The notes under the pieces: model-generated
What the model saw: only the letters and a program-made list of their open reading frames with translations
What the model was told of the DNA's origin: nothing
Databases searched by the model: none
Shown: piece by piece, positions 12,140 to 25,372 of the stretch
Position numbering within the stretch: the first letter of the stretch is position 1
How the letters are laid out: the number at the start of each line of letters is the position of its first letter
Made by a program: the position numbers and the translations under genes
From: Sipunculus nudus
Taxonomy: Eukaryota; Annelida; Sipuncula; Golfingiida; Sipunculidae
Assembly (NCBI GenBank): GCA_026874595.1
Contig: CM049308.1
Coordinates: 81,390,124-81,454,123, forward strand
DNA: 64,000 nt
Reading direction: 5' to 3'

Positions 12140-15100
12140 ATCCCCGGAGTGGGAACACTGTCCGTGCGTTTATGTGTGCGTCACACTACGTGTACCATGT
12201 AAATGCAAAATATTGTACTGTTTATTGATCGATTTCGACCGTATATGAATAATACATGGATTTACACCCGTAAATAGGATTCATTTTGCGATTATCAGTC
12301 ATGTTCCATGTATGATGCCACTGGGATACCTTTTAATATACAATATCCTGTTTACCGTCAATTTCAAATAAATCAAACTTTGCGAATGTTGACTTTTTAA
12401 GCTGATTTGCCCTTGTATATTGGTTAGAAGTTACATTGACCTCATAGCTATTTGCGTGACACTTTTTACCAGATAATTAATGCAATTATAATTGAAGGCT
12501 GTTAAAATTCAGATAGAAATGTATAGTCTGAGACCACATATACACCTCCGCCAGTATCCAATAATCAATATTTGCTGTGAGCTACGCAGATAGAATGTGT
12601 GACGATTTTCAACTGCATGGGTGTATCACAGGTGAGCTCTCAGACAAAGGCGGCTCCTTATACCAATGAATAGCTCTCGGCCGTACCAAGAATTTGCCAG
12701 CTCACAATGGTATATAGAATAATTTAAATAATTACAAAAAACATTACGGTGATCTTGTTTTGCTCCATAATATAATGGATTACAGCAATTAATATTCCCA
12801 CCATTTCTTCTAAACCCTTTCATAAAATTATGATTAAAGTTGTAAAGAGACAAAACCAAAATACCACTAACAAAGGTACAAACACGGAAGAGGTTTACAG
12901 CGGCATCGAGAGCCAGGCCGGGCCCCGGGACAGCAAATTTCACGGGGCCCCCTATACCCCCCCCCAAAAAAAAAACGCTTATATATATATATGTATGTAT
13001 ATATAAGAGTTTTGAGTTGTGTGGTGTTTGTTCGGGGTGGGTGTGGGAGGGGTGTCCAATTCACACGACTGGGAAAGTTTTGAAAAAATAAAACATAAAA
13101 TATGCATTTTCAATGCTGTATTTTGACCAATTTCCTACTTAGTGCAGGAGCATATAGCAAATTCGTTGTGAGTGAATTTTGTTTGTAAAAATGTGACACC
13201 TTATGCAGTTTTGTTCTTCACCTCCCTATTAAGCCTAAATGCATGGTGTCAAGTTTTTATTAAGTTATGACAATTTTTGGACAGCTTGTTTAAAGATGCT
13301 TAAAAAATCGAAAGAACATAAAACAAAGTAAGCAGGGACGAGAGCAAAAGAAATGTTATTTTTGTGGGGTGCATTTACATACTAAAAGCATAAATTGGTT
13401 TTCCTGAAAAGTTTGGCATTGTCTAAAATTATATATTTGAGTTTATTTTAAAGGGGCCTATTCTCATACCAGGTATGTTTAATATACACCTATAGTTTTA
13501 TACACTTTGCACATATAGTGTTTTTTCTCCTTAAATATTTTGGTATCTGCCAATATTTCATTCTAATCCGCTTTTTATACTCCTGTACACAAGTTCGCAG
13601 AAGCTTTCATCGGGCGAGATCAGTGGTGCAAAATATAAACATAGCGGGCACGCCACCTGGGGGCCGTACCGCGTGACTTCACAAATCAAGATTTTTTTTC
13701 CAGCTTCCAACCGGTGTTTCTTAATTTTGTGCTTCTTCTTTCATGTCAGTTCTTCTTGGTTGGGAGTTGCGCATGCGCAAAACCTGACCTCTTGCTATGT
13801 AGTCTTTTTTTATGGTAAACAAACACACGTAGACTGAACCATAACAACGTGTATACAACAGGTGAATTAGAGTCCGTGTGACACAAGAGTTTTGCAAGAA
13901 AATGTATTCAGCCACAATGAAATAATGGCGTGAGAAAATACACATATTATTGCAAATGTTGAAGCAGCTTTAATATAATTGGCGGGGAATGTTATGAATC
14001 GGAAAATAATCTATGGATACAATAAGGATTGTCAAGTCCTTAAGACAGGTCTAATTACCTTATATAATAATATTATATTACATGAAGAATAATGTAAGCT
14101 TGCCTACTGTATAGAAACGTGCTTGCATATTACAGTTACATGTATTGGAATTCACAAAATAATTTATATACATGAAGTCAGTAATAATCATTTTAAGATT
14201 TTTTAATATTTCTTTGAATTATATGGACGAGATAATAAAAATTACCGGGAATGCAGATGATGACCTCGATGGCATTCATAAACAACTGTAATTTCATCTA
14301 TAGTCACCAATGCATTGTAAATAGAATATTTTTTCATATATGACAGGTTATAATATCTAAATTTGATATTTGCTAAATCTTGATACAGATAATGTTTTAA
14401 TTGTACTGACGTAAATTTTAAGAATTTATTATTCAGGTGTTTCTTGGCGAGATCTTTAAGCAGTAAGACGAACTTAGATTCTTTCAGACTTAGTCACCTG
14501 AAATTTGGAAATGGACGCTCACAACAAACTGAAGGTTTTGTGTATTATAACATTGATGATTTTTCTATCACAGTGTACCATGTTATAAAAGCAAAATAAT
14601 ATTTAAAGTAAATTTATCTGTAATCCTTAACATTAATACTGATCCTTTCCATAACAATCCTAACTAAATTCAATAATATTGTTATTGTTTTCATATCATT
14701 TATTAAAATAACAGTAATAATAATAAAGAAAATAAAATGCAAAAATGCAAGACTTTTAATTACATTCAAGACATAAGATATATGTCATTTAGATTGTGCG
14801 CCAACTCAAACTGTATTTTGGATCACGCTGTCAGAGAAATGAGTATAAGTAAAGCAAGAATCGAACTCTACCTTTTTGCTAAGAGTTATCCGGTGATAAA
14901 AAAAATCAAATATTAAAAAAATACTGGGCTCCAATCTGTCCTACATCAATCATGTTTGACGCGATCCCGAATTCCATAAGATATCATAAAATATCAAAAT
15001 AATTTATCTTCATTCTAATTTGAATCGTAATTTTTTTATATATGTGCATTATATATATATACTGTAATCTACTCTACTCATACTTTTAGATAACTGTTTC

Positions 15101-15259
15101 ATGAAAAGAAAATTGTACCAGTGATCCTGCTCGTATGGGTGTTTCAGCTGATGGGACAAGATTAAGAAATTTCAAGCATTTATAATTTTTCCATTTTTAA
15201 GCTCAGCTTACTGAAAGACACTCTTTGTCTGTCGTCCGTCTGTCCGTCCGTTTACCAAG

Positions 15260-15960
15260 CAAAAATCGTAACCGTTGGTCCTAGAATCTTCTTACTTGAC
15301 ATCTAAGGAGGTCCATGAAAAATCTCCTTTGTAACCTGAAATTAGGTCTCTGTTCCCCATATCCTCCAAGCTTTGGAGCTCAGAAGTACCCCCCGGAATA
15401 ATTGAAAATTTGATACAAAAGCTCGAGTATCTGAGCAACTAATGCATTTATCACCATGATTCTTTGCATGCATATTGATCATGGAGCGTTACATAAGTTC
15501 CTTGGACATGTGGCGCCACTTGGATTTATTTTTTTACGCATTTTTTCTCTATTTTTGATACTTTTAAAGACGCGGTCGTTCGTTAACAGGTCACTAATCG
15601 TAACCATTGGCCCTAGAATCTTTCCACTTGACATCCAGGGCGGTCCATGAAAAATCTCTTTCGAAACCTGAAATTAGGTTTCTGTTATTCATATCCTCCG
15701 AGCAATAGGGCTCAGAATTGCCATCCAGAATTTTTGAAAATTTGATACAAAAGCTCCAGTATCTGAACAACTAATGTATTGATCACCATTATTTTTTTGC
15801 TTGCATATTCATCATGGACTTTTTCATCAGTTCCTGCAGACTATTGGTGCCACCTGGATTTTTAGAATCTTCTAACTTGACATCCCAGGAGGTCCATGAA
15901 AAATCTCCTTGGAAACCTGAAATTAGGTCTCTGTTACCCAAAATTTGACATTCAGATGAT
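15260..15960 (+). repeat. Imperfect tandem repeat, about 332-bp period, 2.3 copies
   Basis: A block containing AGAATCTT, CTTGACATC, AGGTCCATGAAAAATCTC and AACCTGAAATTAGGT occurs at about 15264, 15596 and 15860. The first two copies are 332 bp apart; the third is 249 bp further because part of the unit is deleted. It is preceded by a (GTCTGTCC)-like run at 15225-15250 and followed by a CCTAGGTCACTTGTTTCTC end near 16010, which could be the true end of a dispersed element. It lies inside intron 1. No coding potential is seen. Confidence 0.7.
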
Positions 15961-18405
15961 AAAATGCCTTTTGTAAATGTCTTCCATGTCAGCTGTACAT
16001 GTCATGAACCCTAGGTCACTTGTTTCTCGTTTCTGTAAGAATTTATTTTGTTTTAGGTTTTGTAATGGTAACACCTAAATGTCCAATTTCACATTTCCAG
16101 ATATGAAAAAAAAGAAATTATTTCAAAAACTGACATGCAGGAAATGGATAGGGTTAAGATGGGAAAGATGATCATATAAATTTATTTATTTATATATCTT
16201 TAATCAGGGTGTGCAAACACGCCACCATGCAAATATATGGTTTTCATTCAATGTCTATCTTTCCTCTTCATGTCTCATCCTACTATAAGTTCATGTAAAT
16301 ACTTGTCAGCTGTAAACAACTGATGTCCACAGGGTACAGAAGATTAAAAATGAAGATTAAAATCATTTGTGGAAAAAATTGCTCCGCAAAAGGTCTATTT
16401 GATATGTTATGGCCTGCACCAAGAAGTTAGATGACTAAATGTGGTAAGCGGTTATTATCATTTTTTTTTTGCGATGTGTCCACACACTAGCTCCAAAAGT
16501 TGAATGAAACTTTACATTGAAACGTTAAATTTGTAAATTGTGGACCTGGAAACATTTTCGAAAAATTTGTGACGTATCAGTGTGATGTGAGAGGATCTTG
16601 TATATATATGTTTACTAAATACAGCCTTTAAAGTTCCTTTTGTCTGCTCTTTATTCTTCACAATATATATATAAAAAAATAATCATCCGCCTAAATCATT
16701 TACCATTTTTTCTTAGCTCATGATCAAAATCCAAAAAACTCATAACATTTTATTTAGAACATTTAGATATTTTTTTTTTAAATAAACTAACCGAAAGAGC
16801 CGACCTTCTATGTCTTCACTCTCAGCGAGTGGGATAATGATGTCGGTGATATAACAATGGATTTTACGAAATAAAAAAATTATATTTGAAGTATAACAGT
16901 TTCATTTCATTTTCATATATGTTCAGTATACATGAAGGTTATATATTTATCCACTATAGTGACAACTAGGGATCACGGAGCTATACTATATACAATACAG
17001 GTTACCTGAGATCAGCAAGTTGCATGCCTGCCATACTTATTGTGCAAACTTTCGCAGAATACTTTGCTGTCTCTACGCATTTTTTTCTATAGATTTAAAT
17101 GAAATTATGTGTAATAGTGGACCATCGGCTAAGGCACAAATGGTTAATTTTTCATGGTTAGTTTGTTAAATGTTTGATGGGTGTTGATGCGGATTAAGGT
17201 ATTGGCAGATGTGTGCGCTCTATAAGTGCTCTCTAAATTTGTAATGAACGTCTTATTGAAGCTTTTATGTATCTAGTCCAAGTTATAATGTGTTAAGTAT
17301 CACACCTACCATTTTGTGGTGTTTTGTTGCAAGGATTACCTCTAGATTAAATATTTAAACAACTTTCCCCTCGATTTATGCTACAAAATCTAATTGGACC
17401 CCCCCCCCCCCCCAAAAAAAAAAATTGAAAAATGGACGCCATATTTTTTTGCAAAGGTCAAGGCCTAAGGGTCACAAAAATGAAGGGGGTCACTTTATCA
17501 AAGAAAATCTACTCGGTGACATACGCTCAGACACCTAATTTTAATCTCATGCTGCACCAAACTTAATCCATTAAATATTGAATGTACAGAATCAAGTTTG
17601 AAGATTTTATAATAGGTATACCCTAATATAGTCTCCTTTAATTCTTGGTAAAAATTCACTGGGTTTTTAATTTTACTCAAAAAACATTGGCGCGCATGGT
17701 ATGAACAACAAAAAAAAGTGTTATATTCCAAAGTTGACCCCTCTGTAAGGTTATCATATAAAGTTTTACACATACAAGTAGACATATATATAAAGTTTCC
17801 ATCCGTTCTCATTAATGAACTGCATTATATTTAATTGCCTTACCTGTAAATATTACACAATAATGACCTTTATTATTATAAGCACACTGCGTTAAGAAAT
17901 GGAGTCACATGGTTTTCACGTGAGGCATGTAGACTGAGAAGAAATACAATGGATTTTTCATTCAAATATTTGGAATTTACGTAATTCTCCATCCTTCGGC
18001 CAAAAGTGTATGTGTGGGGCGGGGGGGGGGGCGGGGGAGGGATTCAACTTGCTCACAACAGGGAATGAATTTAGCGAAGCGCTGTATTTCATAAATCGTA
18101 AAAGATTCACTATGAAGTGCCATTTTGAGTGGTCTGTGGACATAGCAAAAATGCAAAACAAAGTACAATGTTTATATTAATTGTAACTCATATAGGTAAT
18201 ATCAGCCAGAAACCGTAATTGTTTATATTTAGAAAAAATGTAAATTTTTAAATATTTATTTTAAATTCCTTACCACTTGTTATATGTTCATGCAGCAATT
18301 TACTTTGTACTACAACACGTCTGGATTTTCTATGCATTTAATTCCTTTAAAATAAAATTTTAGTTTCACCCGGGCGGTCCCCCCTACCAGGGCCCCGGGG
18401 CGCTT

Positions 18406-18468
18406 CCCCCCCCCCCCCCCGCCCCTGACTCCCCCTCCCCCGCCCCTGACTCCCCCCCCCCCCCCCCC
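18406..18468. repeat. C-rich tract of about 60 bp
   Basis: Poly(C) runs of up to 17 bp alternate with CGCCCCTGACTCCCC. It gives the Gly-rich artificial frame on the minus strand (18310-18582). It may fold as G-quadruplex/i-motif. Confidence 0.9.
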
Positions 18469-19235
18469 TTCTCTTCTTGACGCCACTGGAGGTATATATA
18501 CTCTTGTGACGTATACAGCCATCTGTCTCATTGTTCCATTGATTCCGTCATCAGATGGCAGCAACTTTGTCTGTCCCTTCACTTACAGGCAAACAAAAAT
18601 GTGGTCCTACAATCTCATCTGGGATAAAATACTCCCTTAATCTACAAGGTCACAGAGCATCATTATATAATATTCATAAAAAGGCCACGAAGCCATGAAG
18701 ACGAAGAATAAAGGTTAATTTTTAATTCGTGTAAATGGTTAACACAATCACAAGTGAACAGTGTTGGTCAAGTTTATTTTCAATATGTTTCCAAAACAAA
18801 ATGTTCCTTTTCTTTTTATAAGAATGCTTGACTGAAGGAGCTGATTTTAAAATTGGGTTCACTTCATTCGGGACTATTGTAAGTAATTGCGACAAAGACA
18901 CTATTTTCTTTACCTTGTTATACATAAAATGACCAATTATTAGAGGAGATAATATATACCAAAATTTGTTTGTAAAATTGTCCAAAATGAGGTCGGGCAT
19001 TTCACGAATAAAATATGATTTCATGAAGGATATTTTATTACAACCACGTCACCCTAACATACAAACAGAAACACAAACAACTAATATTACAGTTTTATTG
19101 AAGAAATTGATTAAACAAAGGACTGAGGAGGGAACAATCATAGTCTTACTGGTGCGTTCTGCCCCGCGTGCACATATAAACACTGCATCTATTGAAAATG
19201 CATACATTGAATACATCAATAAATAAAATATACTA

Positions 19236-19236
<1 letters not shown>

Positions 19237-19291
<55 letters not shown>
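19237..19291. repeat. (AT)n microsatellite
   Basis: A perfect run that abuts the inverted-repeat structure starting at 19296. Confidence 0.95.
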
Positions 19292-19294
<3 letters not shown>

Positions 19295-19295
19295 A

Positions 19296-20887
19296 CAGTC
19301 AATGTGTAAAATCAGTCAATTATAGTAAATTGCTCGAAATTTTCAGTCACTTTACAAATTGCCTGATTCACTCATAAATGATTGAAATTTTCAGGCATTT
19401 TACATATTGACTGAAAAATAAGTCAGTTTATTTGACACATTGACTGAAATGTAAAAAGAATGAAATTCTAGAAAATCTTAATGACATTTCATTTATTTCA
19501 TTTACTTTACTTTTACAAAACATTAATATGTTTTACATCATATTTTTGAATAATTTAATAATTTATTTGAATAAAGCAACCAACTGGCTTAATTCTATTT
19601 CTTGCAGCAATAATTATGTAATCATATGAGATCTACATATTATATTATCTCAGTCGTACAATTTCCTTTTGCGCTTTGGGAGCAAGTGTGATCGGCGTGA
19701 CCCCCTCCTTCAATGCGGGAACATTGTCACAACTTTCATTCAAAAATTTAGCAATTTTAAAGCAAACTTGGTGTCAAATAACTAGGAATATACTCGCCAC
19801 AGAAACCAACGACATATTAAATTGTTTGAACTATAAAAATACTTTGGGCAGCAAACGAACCCCCCCCCCCCCCCCCCCATCAACCCTTGGATCCGCCGGT
19901 GGTTATTTCACAATAAATTGTCACGTTCTTGTTAAAATTCTCGAAATCTGCATGGATCATTTAATTTGTGCTTTAGTTATTGGGCTCGTGCACAATGTCA
20001 CGAAAAAGAGTGAACCATAATGTAATCAGTCATCGTGTATAGTTAGCTATTAGCTATTTCTGAAAGATTACATTCTTTAAATATTTGAAGAAACTGTTAC
20101 ACATTTTTGTAATAGTTCTATATTTGTGTGTGTATTATATAGTATGTCCCCTAAGGTCCCCCTCCCCCACCCCATTGCCCACCAAACTGCACCTTTGTAC
20201 TATCTTATTAACAGTTGATAACTCAACATCGCCAGCTATCACAGCTTGGCTGCAATTAAAGAATGTGGATGGCAAACTCATTAATATAGCAAATACATCT
20301 GGTATAATTGTGATTAAGCCCTACCCTTTGTAACTCACTTAAGCAAATCTTAACCATGCATTTGATATTACCAAACATGTAACTGTGCTTATCCTTCAAA
20401 ATTCTACATCATTCATGTAACAAGTTATTGCATATTTATTTTATTTTTATGTTTTATTTAATAAAAAGCTTCCATTTAACTTGATTCTCGTTCTTACATA
20501 AGCAAAGTGGTATAGCCATATATGCCTATTAAAATTTATATATGCACATTTCATTATCTTATAATAGTTTGCATATTTCAACTGTATGTGCGATTAGGTT
20601 ACCCATCAACAGTCGGTTTATTTTAGTCTTACTATGTAATCAGTATTCTTCATAAAAAGCCTAGAAAAAATAAACAGGCATTAAGTTTACTTAAACGTAG
20701 CTGGTTATACTAAATGACAATGTATGTTTCATAGTGATTTGATATGTGAAACAACAGACAATTCCATATCGATTAAGTCAATGTGTCAAATAAACTGACT
20801 GATTTTTTTCAGTTTATTTGTAAAATGTATTTTATAAAGTGCCTGCATGAGTGAATTATGCAAATTGACCGAGTTACATAATGACTG
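19296..20887. mobile_element. 1.6-kb structure with inverted arms of 110-150 bp
   Basis: The left arm (19296-19446) and right arm (20776-20887) are inverted copies: the left starts CAGTCAATGTGTAAAATCAG and the inverse of the right starts CAGTCATTATGTAACTCGGT. Each arm also has inverse CAGTCAATGTGT ends of its own, so this may be one long-TIR transposon or two related MITEs in opposite orientation. The interior has a poly(C) run at 19859-19878 and no supported gene. The open frame at 19676-20020 begins at TTG and runs through the poly(C). (AT)n lies directly on the left. Confidence 0.5.
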
Positions 20888-21649
20888 GTATATATATAAC
20901 ACATAATGATTTATTCTGACAATTAAAATTGCGCCTCCATGTATTTCCATATAAGAATTTCAATAAATTAATTCAGAAAGCAGATTCAGGATTGTTTATA
21001 TAACATAAACATCAATCTGATAGAAAGACATCTATAGAAAACATAGAAAGACTGAGAAAGCCCGTGCTTAAATTACTTCTATAAAAAGATCTTTTAATTT
21101 GCGTCAAAATCCATACAAATTTGTATAGACCTCGTGTAAATGTGATAATTAAGGTGATCACTTGGAAGTATAAACCATTATGTTTCGCCAGCTGTTTTGA
21201 AACTTACTTTCTCAAAATGCAAAATTCCGCAGAATACCAGGTATATTTCCAAACAGGTCATAATCATTAAAGACTCGCTCCACAACCTGTGACCGCATGT
21301 ACGATGTATTTTCATATGATGATCGGGTACTTCTATAACGTAATAAATATCTAATCATTCCCGACCTAGGATACCGGGCTCTCCAGGTTCTTGGAATTTT
21401 CAAGGTATGTGTATAACAAAGGAAAATATAAAAAAATACTCTTTTAACTATCTTTAATGATTACTCAATATTATCATTTAGCCCTGTTTTTCTATAATTA
21501 AGTCATGACATATTTATATTATGGAGTATCTTTATTTTATCTATTGTGATGGATAAATTGCATTTCATTAATTTTTTTTACATACACTTTTTACTAAATG
21601 CGCAATAATGTTATATAAAACTCGATGATCGCAAAGCACAATTAGTTTA

Positions 21650-21790
21650 TAGTGGTCCACAAGGTAGCGCCACATGCATGCCTAATTATACACTGGGCGT
21701 GGCAAGTAATAATCGTTCGTCTGATGATTGACAAGCATCAGAAGAGGGCGTGGCCTCATCTGCCGGGTTGATTCTAAAATCGCTTGGTTT
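21650..21790. promoter_or_regulatory. Possible regulatory cluster in intron 1
   Basis: Two exact GGGCGTGGC boxes (21695-21703 and 21746-21754), of the GC-box/KLF type, flank a short hairpin TCTGATG...CATCAGA (about 21720-21742). The patch is richer in GC than its surroundings and lies inside the first intron. Enhancer function is inferred only. Confidence 0.25.
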
Positions 21791-23289
21791 AAATAAATGT
21801 GTCATAGTTACGTAAATATATCGATCCATATCATACCAGGCCCGTCACCAGCCGGTAATGCCAGAATGTGCACTAGCTGTTTTGGTTGGGGCACAGTTAT
21901 ATTGTTACCTAGAGTATGCGTTTAAATTAAAAAAGCTCACAGTTTCGTGGTACATGTTCATACAGATGAATTATTTTAAATCTGCATTTTGTGTATATGT
22001 TTAAAAAAAGTATCAAACAGTATCAAATTGCTCAAGGACATTGCTGTATGTCATTAAATGTCTGTAAAGGCTACACGGATTCTTGTCAATGTATAGAATA
22101 TATGCCTCACAAACGGTAGTACTTGCGAAGTCGTGACAGCAGCAGCATACAGCATTAATACAAAAATGAAACGCACTATATATTGGATACAAAATAGCAC
22201 TAATATTTCCCAGGGCAATGTGGATATCTGGATTGAAATATCATGATATAAATGCCTTTGTACATCCTTCTCCAAGAAGAATCACAATGAGATTCCATCC
22301 AATGAATTTGTTAAAGTTTATATTAATTCCCTGAAGGATGTCCTGCTGTGTGACCAAAATTTTAAAAGTGACTTCAACAGTTCCCTGTTTCCCTCCCAGA
22401 ACACTGCATCCGTTTCAAGAATGCGTGCAGGTGTCAATAATGTTAGTAACGAGGCATCTGAATTCTCTGGAAGCCAAATCTTCCAACTGAGCAGTCTGAA
22501 TAACACCACTCTTTTTGTTGCTTTATTGAAGGAACCACATAACATCAAGGTCACGTGCATCATTTTTTTTTCCCATGAAAAAAATCCTGTTTCAGTAATA
22601 CAAGAGCTTCCATAACAGGAGATATGGGTTTCAGGAGGTCAAGAGTGTGGTCACTTGTACTAAAGCTGCCCCCTCTTAACACTAATAACAGGAGGACAGG
22701 CTGTCCATCAGAAGATGATGACATGATAGAACACAGGCAGGAAATCTCTGTGACATGGGGTTCAGTTAGCTTATAGCAAACCGTTATGCTACGCATGCAT
22801 AATGAAAATATCATGCAGTTAATAGCTGGTGAATGTTTAGGTCTTATAATATTCTACTGATATAGATTAAAAATTGTGTCATTATTGCAGTTAATTAATA
22901 TGCTGGGATGAATAAAATAAATCTACCATACCAATGATATATGTTATATAACTGCAAGAAGCAAGGTAAGATTAAATTTTTGCTTTGACCTTTCATTTAA
23001 TTTGCAAGACGACGTTTTGAACTTGATTAAAACTTCAAATTGATTATACCAGGGCCCAGCAGCATGATAACACATACATTATCCAGACCAGAAGTACAAA
23101 GTGGCTGGCTTGTCCCCAGTCCTGGTGTGTGTCCAGCATAGTGGGGTGCTGCCTGACAGCACACGCCTGTTAAAGTCCTGGTATACGAAAGGTTATCAGG
23201 TAATCTGGAGTAAGCCAGATCTTATTTTGGTTTTTGTACACATCATAAGCTACTAGTACTCTCCATTGCGAGATAAAGCGAGGGACACC

Positions 23290-23368
23290 GCTGTTTTTTT
23301 TTTTGGAGGGGGGGGGGGGCATGGCACCCCCGTGCCCCCCCCCCCCCCCCCTTGGCTCCGGGCCTGTA
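23290..23368. repeat. T-, G- and C-homopolymer cluster next to a CCTTGGCTCCGGGCCTG end
   Basis: A T11 run, a G13 run, a short GC hairpin (GGCACCCCCGTGCC) and a C18 run are followed by CCTTGGCTCCGGGCCTG. Its inverse, CAGGCCCGGAGCCAAGG, has the look of a DNA-transposon terminus. The opposite terminus was not identified. Confidence 0.4.
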
Positions 23369-23447
23369 TCACACATCTACACAACATCAGGTAAAATTTC
23401 AAAAGACCTTTAATTTCACATCATTACGTATGTCCGTTTATCAAAAT

Positions 23448-23500
23448 CATTGTCATCTGCGCCACATTTTATGAGTGACGTCAGCATGTTCTAAATTTAA
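23448..23500. repeat. Short dispersed repeat with TGACGTCA, copy B
   Basis: ATTGTCATCTGCGCCACATT, GAGTGACGTCAGCATGTTCT and AAATTTAAA; partner of 10182-10243. Confidence 0.5.
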
Positions 23501-24489
23501 ACATGCAGATTCTGCAGAATAACGCTGCCCCTGATATTTAAGGTAAAGTTCGAGAGGAAACGAGCCATCTTCTCAAATTTTGTACCAACCTGTAGTTAAA
23601 TAAGGTATTTCCTCTATAGCTGTTTATTTACTTTTATACATTCTTGCCGCACCATATGTGAGACATTATATAATCACGGTCAAGAATGACGCGGTGACAT
23701 TACGTTTAATGTCATGGCCAGGCAGGTCGCACGAAATATTGAAAGCGCGGCAAGGCATTACCATCTAAAAAATTCGATTAATTAATCTATTATTTTCCGG
23801 TAAAAAACAATATCTTAGCGATCAATAAAAAATAATTCATTTTTTCCTGTGGATCACGGTCTATTATGTATTAAGTTATTCGGTTAAATAAACCAAGATG
23901 GGCGGTCGCTAGGGGTATTAGTGTTGGGGGTGGGGGTGGTGTCGGGGGTGTAGGTAAACGATTGTGGAAACTAATTAAATCTTTAGAATTGTATACGCCC
24001 AACTCAGGGAAGAAATCCCCTGTCGAGGTGAGGCATGAAAGGTTTCATATAAACAGTTCCACCCACAAATCGCAAATTGCTTTGGTGTCCAAGGTCGGCT
24101 GACTTTATAAGCATGGCTTTGGAAAATTATTTGCCCTGATGGTATAAACAAGAGAATATGACAAAACGTTCAGATTCTTTGTTTTATTTTTTTTTTGTAA
24201 AGCTCTGGATGTGTGCCATCTGGAATTTTCTATTGTACGAGTGCAGGGCTCGAGCACATGAATATACATCCATATAATGGGTTAAACTTGATACGACCAA
24301 GATAATGTCCAGTCAGTGATAGTAAAAAACTAGTTTAATGTTTAATCTTTTCTGCAACATATGGTCACACTGACCTGAAACATTTGTATCCTGCCTATAT
24401 TTTAGGCAAAAACAAATAAAATAAAAGGTATGGTCTCAGGTACCGCCAGCATCAATTTTAAACCCCCGCATCAATTTCTTTTTAATTTT

Positions 24490-24760
24490 GATTTTCAGTA
24501 GAAACTTACCAATGTTGAGCTCCAGCCGCTTTCCAGACATTTCTTTCAAGAAGATAATATTATAATACAGTTTTGATAAAATTTCTTTGTTTTGTAGTGC
24601 TTTTACTTGTTTAACAAAAAATATCTGTTATTATCATGTTTTCCCTGATCATATTACATTTTTATCGAAACATAAAGTAAAAGAAAAAAATCGCCCACAT
24701 TGATTTCTGAAAGAAATGCCTGAGAAACAAGCCTAATTTTTTGGCCTTACTAAAATGATT
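24490..24760. repeat. Dispersed repeat, copy A
   Basis: It shares an interrupted but collinear similarity with 60610-60900: CTTTCAAGAA, TTTTGATAAAAT, TTATTA-CATG, ATTATATT and TTTATCGA in the same order and spacing, and a matching TTTGGCCTT at the far end. Unknown non-coding family. Confidence 0.5.
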
Positions 24761-25054
24761 CGCTTTTATGATAACAACAAAATTTTTGATAAAAGCCTTT
24801 GAGATTTTTTTTTAACCACACAAATTTGAAAAATATAACTTCTGTATGTAATGTATGTTATCACAATTTAACAACGTGGATGACATAAATCGGTTTAATG
24901 CTTATAAAAACAAACAAGTGACATACATATAACATTTAAACAGAAAGGGATCTTAGGATTATAAAAGGAATGTACGGAGCTTCTTGAATAGATACTGATA
25001 TTGCTTACATATCAATGTTAACGAAGGGAAACTCAGCGGAGCGCTAATACGGCA

Positions 25055-25056
<2 letters not shown>

Positions 25057-25119
<63 letters not shown>
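25057..25119. repeat. (AT)n microsatellite
   Basis: A perfect run of about 60 bp in intron 1. A (TG)n(AG)n tract follows at 25310-25369. Confidence 0.95.
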
Positions 25120-25122
<3 letters not shown>

Positions 25123-25309
25123 GGCCGAGCATTCCGGACAAAGCATGCCATGCAGAGATAATGAAAAATATAATAACAGCTACTGGAATTCGACAATCCA
25201 TGCACTGTTTCGCGTACAAGCAAGCCGAAGCGTAAACTGGTCAATATTCAGGTGACCAGCTTGATTTCGTGAACTGCTGATTTTTTTATCCTTCTCAGGT
25301 TCTCATGCA

Positions 25310-25323
25310 GTGTGTGTGTGTGT

Positions 25324-25369
<46 letters not shown>
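25310..25369. repeat. (TG)n(AG)n microsatellite
   Basis: Seven TG units pass through TTAG into about 22 AG units. Confidence 0.95.

Positions 25370-25372
<3 letters not shown>

Noticed and set aside
12626-12967. 113-codon frame on the minus strand
   Set aside because: The N-terminal part is a C-rich, GGGCCCC-type repeat and the rest is AT-rich; no splice or homology support.
16795-16860. Possible minus-strand exon encoding LAESEDIEGRLFR before a GTTAGT donor-like site
   Set aside because: No acceptor AG lies in the open part of the frame except one leaving only about 31 bp, and it is not needed to join the two supported exons.
18310-18582. Gly-rich 90-codon frame on the minus strand
   Set aside because: The Gly-rich part is the translation of C/G homopolymers.
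19676-20020. 114-codon frame on the plus strand
   Set aside because: It starts at TTG, crosses a C18 run and lies inside an inverted-repeat element; no domain is recognised.
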